Shown here: piece after piece, positions 33,525 through 38,293 of the stretch
How the letters are laid out: the number at the start of each line of letters is the position of its first letter
Position numbering within the stretch: the stretch's first letter is position 1
Assembly (NCBI GenBank): GCA_007125955.1
Contig: SLCF01000093.1
Location: 1 to 38,293 of the forward strand
Source: Bacteroidales bacterium
Lineage (GTDB): Bacteria > Bacteroidota > Bacteroidia > Bacteroidales > PUMT01
Length of the DNA stretch: 38,293 bases
Reading direction: 5' to 3'
Program-made: the position numbers and the translations under genes
The notes under the pieces: model-generated
What the model was told of the DNA's origin: nothing
Database searches by the model: none
The model's input: only the letters and a program-made list of their open reading frames with translations

Positions 33525-34910
33525 TTATCTCCCGGGCAAGAAAGTATCTTCCTGCAATAATCCCGCCAGTTCTTCCGGGCTGATCTTTTGCTGACTGCCT
33601 GTTACCATATTCTTCAATGTAACCGTCCTTTCCTTCAGCTCTGTTTCGCCTATCAGCGCCACATAAGAAATATTCTTCCTGTCGGCATAGGTCATCTGCT
33701 TCTTCATTTTGGCCGCTTCTGGGTACAGTTCGGCACTTATACCCGCTTTTCTCAACATCCCGACTATATCAAGGCAATACGAAGCTTCATCCTCACCAAA
33801 ATTTGTAAACATTATTCTGGTACCTGTAAGAAGTTCGCCGGGAAATGCATTAAGTTGAAGCATTACATCATATATGCGGTCAGCTCCGAAGGATATGCCT
33901 ACACCTGAAACACCGGAGAGTCCGAAAACTTCGGTCAGATTATCATAACGTCCTCCTCCGCAGATGCTTCCTATCTCCACATCCTTTGCCTTCACTTCAA
34001 ATATTGTTCCGGTGTAATAATCGAGCCCCCTTGCCAGAGCCGGATCAAAAATAAACTCATTTTCAAGTCCGGACTTCTCCAGGTATTTGAAAAGAAACCC
34101 GAGCTCTTTAATTCCTTTCATTCCTGTTTCCGATTTGCCCAATAGCTCCCTGAGAGCAGATAGCTTTCCGGTGTTGTCACCTGAGACCTCTGTTATAGAC
34201 ATTATTTTATTTACAGCCTCCTCTGAAAGCCCTTTCTGCAAAAGCTCCCCTACAACATTATCCCTGTCGGTTTTTTCAAGCTTGTCAATGGCCGTAATTA
34301 CCGGGATAAATTTTTCCGGGACACCTGCAACTTCAACCATACCGGCAAGAACTTTGCGGTTGTTTATTTTTACGGCAGCTTTGAATTTCAGGCGACTGAA
34401 AACATCGTCAATTATTCGTGCCAGCTCTATCTCATTCAGCAAGGAATCACTTCCAATTACATCTACATCACACTGGAAAAATTCGCGGTAACGTCCTTTT
34501 TGCGGTCTGTCAGCCCTCCATACAGGTTGAATCTGATAGCGCCTGAAAGGGAAAGTTATCTCATTCTGATGCTGTACTACAAACCGGGCAAAAGGGACTG
34601 TTAGATCATATCTTAAGCCTTTTTCACAAATTTTGGAGGATAGTTTATTTGAATTGCTGAAATAAACGTCATCATCGGGAACTTTGGAAATAAAGTCACC
34701 CGAATTGAGGATCTTGAATATTAATCTGTCGCCCTCCTCCCCATATTTGCCCAGAAGTGTGGAAAGGTTTTCCATTGCAGGTGTCTCCATGGGAAGAAAC
34801 CCGTACAAAGAAAACACTTCGGTTATTGTGCGGAAAATGTAATTCCTCCTGGCCATCTCAAGGGGTAAAAAGTCTCGTGTACCTTTTGGTATTGAAGGTT
34901 TTTGTAACAT
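33525..34910 (-). CDS. hisS: Histidine--tRNA ligase
   Basis: This 461-residue class II synthetase charges tRNA-His. Motif 1 is near the N-terminus ([18 protein letters not shown]). Motif 2 is [19 protein letters not shown], and the histidine-specific segments [15 protein letters not shown] and [17 protein letters not shown] are intact. The C-terminal anticodon-binding domain follows (about residues 365-450). It leads the hisS-hutH operon, which places histidine use in translation and histidine breakdown under one promoter. Confidence 0.95.
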   Translation of the reverse strand: MLQKPSIPKGTRDFLPLEMARRNYIFRTITEVFSLYGFLPMETPAMENLSTLLGKYGEEGDRLIFKILNSGDFISKVPDDDVYFSNSNKLSSKICEKGLRYDLTVPFARFVVQHQNEITFPFRRYQIQPVWRADRPQKGRYREFFQCDVDVIGSDSLLNEIELARIIDDVFSRLKFKAAVKINNRKVLAGMVEVAGVPEKFIPVITAIDKLEKTDRDNVVGELLQKGLSEEAVNKIMSITEVSGDNTGKLSALRELLGKSETGMKGIKELGFLFKYLEKSGLENEFIFDPALARGLDYYTGTIFEVKAKDVEIGSICGGGRYDNLTEVFGLSGVSGVGISFGADRIYDVMLQLNAFPGELLTGTRIMFTNFGEDEASYCLDIVGMLRKAGISAELYPEAAKMKKQMTYADRKNISYVALIGETELKERTVTLKNMVTGSQQKISPEELAGLLQEDTFLPGR

Positions 34911-34933
34911 AACATAAAATTTTTCACAGCCCT

Positions 34934-34941
34934 CAAAGATA
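34934..34941 (-). promoter_or_regulatory. Candidate promoter -7 box of hisS-hutH
   Basis: Minus-strand TATCTTTG fits TAnnTTTG and lies about 23 bases before the hisS ATG. A TTTG at 34973-34976 (minus) is too far away for the usual spacing. Confidence 0.4.
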
Positions 34942-35106
34942 CTATTTATTAAATAAACTGGTAATTCAGGTTCAAAGTATTAATTTGCAGATTCCCGTTT
35001 ATACAATATTTAGTTTGAAAAATTTAATTTATGCATAACCCTGCTAAATTATTTATGCGGTTGACATAAACAGTACAGAAGAGTCATTTATTAAAATATA
35101 ATTTGA

Positions 35107-35114
35107 TAATTTTG
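35107..35114 (+). promoter_or_regulatory. Candidate promoter -7 box of the hybrid kinase gene
   Basis: TAATTTTG fits TAnnTTTG and lies about 40 bases upstream of the ATG at 35155. No clear -33 element is seen. Confidence 0.3.
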
Positions 35115-35154
35115 AGTTGTACAGTAACCTTTAATCTTTAAAGCAGCATACTGA

Positions 35155-36894
35155 ATGGGTTTTTTCAATAAGGTAACCGGCCTGTTTTCTCTTGGTCTGA
35201 AAGGCAAATGTGAAGATTCAATACTTAATAAAATTGTTTTCATCAATCTAATTTGTTTTGCCGGTATTGTAATGCTTGCTCTTTTCTCTGCATTAGCCTT
35301 TTATCTGGGAGACTTTATGCGTGGAATACTTTCTGCTGCAGTTGCATTGATCTTTGCAGGCGGATTTTATTATATACGTAAAACCCACAGGTATTCAACG
35401 CTTGCTTTTTTCAATACCGGCATAATACTGGTGTTCCTGTTTTACATACTTATCAGCGAGTTAAATGCAGAATACTATCTTTACTGGCTTTTGATTATTC
35501 CGGTTATTTCTATTCCTGTTTTCGGCTCTAAAAGGGGTGTTTACATCTCTTTTTTTACACTGGCAGCATCACTGATAGTTATATTGCTCACTGGAACAGA
35601 AGGTATTGCCGGTGAAAACCTGTACCTTGTACTTACACGATATGTTGGAGCATATACTGGATTACTGCTCATTTCTGCCGCACTGGAATATTTTCACAAC
35701 AGCAGTTTAAGACTTCTGGAAAAACAGCTCATAGAATCCAGAAACGAGGTAAAGGTAAAGGAAGGTTTTATTTCAAGGCTTTCCCACCAGATACGCACAC
35801 CCCTGAACAACATTATGCTGATAGGAAATATGGCAAACGAATCCAATCTTACATCTGAGCAGAAGGATATGATGGAAACCATAATGGCCTCGGCATACAC
35901 TCTTCTCAGCGCTGTAGAAAATATAACCGAACTTTCCTTTGATAACATAAAAAAGGAGCCGACCGAAAAGATCGGCTTTAACATGTACAATACAGTCAGC
36001 AATACCATAAAGCTTTTCACATACCAGGAAAGTTCAGATATAGAATTCAATTTTGCAATCAGCAAAAACCTGAAAAACAATCAGCTGATAGGAGATCCGG
36101 TACTTGTCAAACAGATTCTTATAAATCTTATTGAAACTATAATTAAATACAAGACACCTGAAAATCTCTCCATTGGAATTGATATTGATGCAACCTACGA
36201 TACTGATGATTACACTGATGCCAGGTTCATTATCTCAACCGACCACCCGGTTTCACTGCCGATAGGGTTAACAGGGCTTCCCGATTCTCAAATGGTATTT
36301 CCGGCAGATGACTACGCAGGCTTTATTAATATCAGCGAACTGGCAATTGCACAAAAGCTTATATCCCAAAGCGGGGGGAAGCTGGAAACATCTTTTACTT
36401 CTGAAAAGAGCCTGGTATTTGACTTCTCGCTTCCATTCCGGAGGTCATTTTCAGAGAAGAGTGAAAAAGTTCAATCTGCCCCCCATACCGGAAAGAGTAT
36501 CATATCTCATGAAAAAGTTGAGCTGAAGGACTCTGCGATTCTGCTTGTGGAAGACAATTCCATCAACCAAAAAATACTTATGTTAAGTCTTAACAAGGTG
36601 GTGAAAAGAATTGAAGTGGCAAATAACGGAAAGGAAGCGCTTGATAAATTCGGAAAATCAAAATTTGATATTATTCTGATGGACATTCAGATGCCGATAA
36701 TGGACGGGATAGTTGCCACAAGGAAGATAAGGGAGGTTGAGGCTTCACTGAATACCAGAACACCCATAATTGCAATAACCGCAAATGCTTTGCACGGTGA
36801 CAGGGAAACCTGTCTTGAAGCCGGAATGGATGATTATATTAGCAAGCCTTTCAATTCGGAGGATCTGCTGCTCAAAATGAAAAAGTTACTTTAG
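35155..36894 (+). CDS. Membrane hybrid histidine kinase with degenerate ATPase domain and intact receiver
   Basis: This 579-residue protein has about six membrane helices (residues 27-178) and a short coiled coil. A phosphoacceptor domain contains LSHQIRTPLNN (His211). The region expected to be the HATPase domain (about 310-428) starts recognisably (GDPVLVKQILINLIETIIKY), but the magnesium-binding Asn of the N box is Thr328, and no D-x-G-x-G or G-x-G motif of the G1 and G2 boxes can be found. The C-terminal receiver domain (460-579) is intact: Glu466-Asp467, phosphoacceptor Asp510, Thr542 and Lys564. It may relay or bind phosphoryl groups rather than autophosphorylate. It is convergent with a PP2C phosphatase. 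Confidence 0.85.
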   Translation: MGFFNKVTGLFSLGLKGKCEDSILNKIVFINLICFAGIVMLALFSALAFYLGDFMRGILSAAVALIFAGGFYYIRKTHRYSTLAFFNTGIILVFLFYILISELNAEYYLYWLLIIPVISIPVFGSKRGVYISFFTLAASLIVILLTGTEGIAGENLYLVLTRYVGAYTGLLLISAALEYFHNSSLRLLEKQLIESRNEVKVKEGFISRLSHQIRTPLNNIMLIGNMANESNLTSEQKDMMETIMASAYTLLSAVENITELSFDNIKKEPTEKIGFNMYNTVSNTIKLFTYQESSDIEFNFAISKNLKNNQLIGDPVLVKQILINLIETIIKYKTPENLSIGIDIDATYDTDDYTDARFIISTDHPVSLPIGLTGLPDSQMVFPADDYAGFINISELAIAQKLISQSGGKLETSFTSEKSLVFDFSLPFRRSFSEKSEKVQSAPHTGKSIISHEKVELKDSAILLVEDNSINQKILMLSLNKVVKRIEVANNGKEALDKFGKSKFDIILMDIQMPIMDGIVATRKIREVEASLNTRTPIIAITANALHGDRETCLEAGMDDYISKPFNSEDLLLKMKKLL

Positions 36895-36896
36895 AA

Positions 36897-37898
36897 CTAC
36901 TGACCGCCTGATGTCATGCCCGGCTTAAGTCCGATTATCAGAATATCATCAACCTGCTCACAACCTTTCATCCACTTTGCCATGCTTTGGTCCAGCAGTT
37001 CTTTCTGCTTTTCCATAGGCAATGTATGAATATTGAGTAAAAGATATCTGAATCTGCGGTACTTGAATTTCTTGCCCTTTTCCCCTCCAAACTGGTCGGC
37101 ATAACCATCGGAAAAAAGATATATTACATCATTCTCCTCAAGTTTGATCCGGTGATTACTGAATGATTCCTTCTCTTTTTCATATATCAGTCCTATTGAA
37201 GAGCGGTCACCCTTTATCTCGGTGATCGTATTGTTCCTTATGAGGTAAAGCGGCATAAAAGCTCCTGCATACTCAAGCACTGAATTCTTTTTGTCAATAA
37301 CACAAAAGCCCAGATCCATCCCGTCCCTGAATGTCATTTCCTTACCAGACTTACCGCCGTCATGGAATACCGCAGTGAAGTCTGAATTGAGTTGATTCAA
37401 TATAGAAGCCGGTTCTTCTAGCTTCTGAGTGAATATTATATTCCTCAAAAGCTCAAATCCGATAATTGACATAAAAGCACCCGGAACGCCGTGGCCTGTA
37501 CAATCGGCTACGGCAAAGAAAAGTTTGTCATTTTTTTTATTTATCCAGTAAAAGTCGCCGCTTACAATATCCTTAGGCTTATAGTAAATAAATGAATCTT
37601 TAAAAAGCCTCGAGAATGTCTTTTCGTTAGGCATCAAGGCCATCTGTATGCGCTTTGCATAATTAATGCTGTCTGTTATATTCCTGTTTTTTAATGACAG
37701 CTCTTCCTTCTGGCGGGCAATTTCTTTTGAAGCCAGCTCCTTTTCCCTTAAAATCTGGTTTGCTATGCGCAGGTTTCTTGTTCTGTAATGGAAAAGCAAA
37801 AACAGAAGCAGCAAAACAATTGCAACATAAACAACATAAGCAGGCTGAGTCTGCCAGAACAGAACTATAATATCAATAAGAGGCGGCAGGTATGGCAT
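36897..37898 (-). CDS. Membrane-anchored PP2C/SpoIIE-type serine/threonine phosphatase
   Basis: This 333-residue protein has one membrane helix (about residues 20-37), a coiled-coil linker (about 42-75) and a SpoIIE-like PP2C domain. Metal-binding aspartates are visible at Asp115 (DIVSGDFYW), Asp132 (ADCTGHGVPGAFMS), Asp264 (LFSDGYADQFGG) and Asp317/318 (QVDDILIIG). Such phosphatases often control partner-switching or signalling cascades; the target here is unknown. The INYAKRIQMALMPNE helix just before the domain is typical of the Bacteroidota/Leptospira type. Its stop is two bases from that of the hybrid kinase on the other strand. Confidence 0.88.
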   Translation of the reverse strand: MPYLPPLIDIIVLFWQTQPAYVVYVAIVLLLLFLLFHYRTRNLRIANQILREKELASKEIARQKEELSLKNRNITDSINYAKRIQMALMPNEKTFSRLFKDSFIYYKPKDIVSGDFYWINKKNDKLFFAVADCTGHGVPGAFMSIIGFELLRNIIFTQKLEEPASILNQLNSDFTAVFHDGGKSGKEMTFRDGMDLGFCVIDKKNSVLEYAGAFMPLYLIRNNTITEIKGDRSSIGLIYEKEKESFSNHRIKLEENDVIYLFSDGYADQFGGEKGKKFKYRRFRYLLLNIHTLPMEKQKELLDQSMAKWMKGCEQVDDILIIGLKPGMTSGGQ

Positions 37899-38045
37899 GT
37901 AAACAAAAAATTAATTCATTGCCCAACTATAATATCGCTAAATTAACATTTTTTATATTCTCCTTACAAGAGATGCGTTAAATCAATATATTCCGTAAAG
38001 AATTTACGAAATCATATTTCTCTTTTTCCTGAATGGAATTATAAG

Positions 38046-38073
38046 AAAAACCCGGCACTTTTGAAATGCCGGG
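38046..38073 (-). terminator. Rho-independent terminator of eno
   Basis: On the minus strand a 7-base GC-rich stem, CCCGGCA with TGCCGGG (38067-38073 and 38051-38057), encloses a 9-base loop and is followed by TTTTT (38050-38046). It lies about 70 bases after the eno stop. Confidence 0.85.
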
Positions 38074-38142
38074 AGGTGCTTTTGCTGCATTAACTGGTTT
38101 ATGCGATTTTTGAATTGTATATTTATCTTTTCAGCCTTTATA

Positions 38143-38293
<151 letters not shown>

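Overview
This window is ordinary, densely packed chromosome from a member of the Bacteroidota, probably a Bacteroidales/Marinilabiliales-type anaerobe. I base this on gene content and signals, not on a search. The markers are a DUF3078 protein, a DUF4924 protein, PorG-like (DUF6089) barrels ahead of uppS-bamA-ompH-ompH, a Bacteroidota-type transketolase, a PafA-type phosphatase relative, a two-subunit 2-oxoacid:ferredoxin oxidoreductase (korAB), and several TAnnTTTG-like promoter boxes with few strong Shine-Dalgarno sequences. I see no tRNA, rRNA, CRISPR array, prophage or intact insertion sequence.

Layout. 1-1435 (+): the tail of an upstream gene, a DCC-family protein and a DUF3078 protein. 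1502-4968 (-): prs, rplY (L25), pth, an S4 RNA-binding protein and a DUF4924 protein. 5073-7112 (-): a tight manA / thioesterase / engB operon. 7468-9016 (-): pdxJ and an alpha/beta hydrolase. 9088-16738 (+): CBS protein, nadK, two PorG-like barrels, uppS, bamA and two Skp/OmpH chaperones. This last run is an envelope-biogenesis block closed by a clear intrinsic terminator at 16761-16793. 16888-18222: murI (+) and a gamma carbonic anhydrase (-), convergent. 18600-21486 (+): korA-korB. 21936-25028 (+): a 1030-residue protein combining a metalloprotease-like domain, a TolB-like propeller and an Omp85-like barrel. 25060-26757 (-): a PafA-family protein that has lost most metal ligands. 26816-27901 (-): a divergent YchF-like GTPase. 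28204-30261 (+): transketolase. 30335-31942 (+): ECF sigma factor, a one-pass membrane protein and a Spy-like periplasmic protein. 31987-34910 (-): hisS-hutH. 35155-36894 (+): a hybrid histidine kinase with a decayed ATP-binding domain, convergent with a membrane PP2C/SpoIIE-type phosphatase (36897-37898, -). The window ends in the 3' end of eno (-) with its terminator.

How the genes work together. Much of the window serves the cell envelope: UppS makes the lipid carrier, MurI the D-glutamate, BamA and the OmpH proteins fold outer-membrane proteins, and PorG-like proteins and the peptidase-propeller-barrel protein sit in or near the outer membrane. The rest is core metabolism and translation. 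The items most worth a second look are the peptidase-propeller-barrel fusion, the neighbouring apparent pseudophosphatase, the hybrid kinase that seems unable to bind ATP beside a PP2C phosphatase, the divergent YchF, and a hairpin-rich block after korB that may be a mobile-element relic. I found no clearly new multi-gene defence or mobile system.
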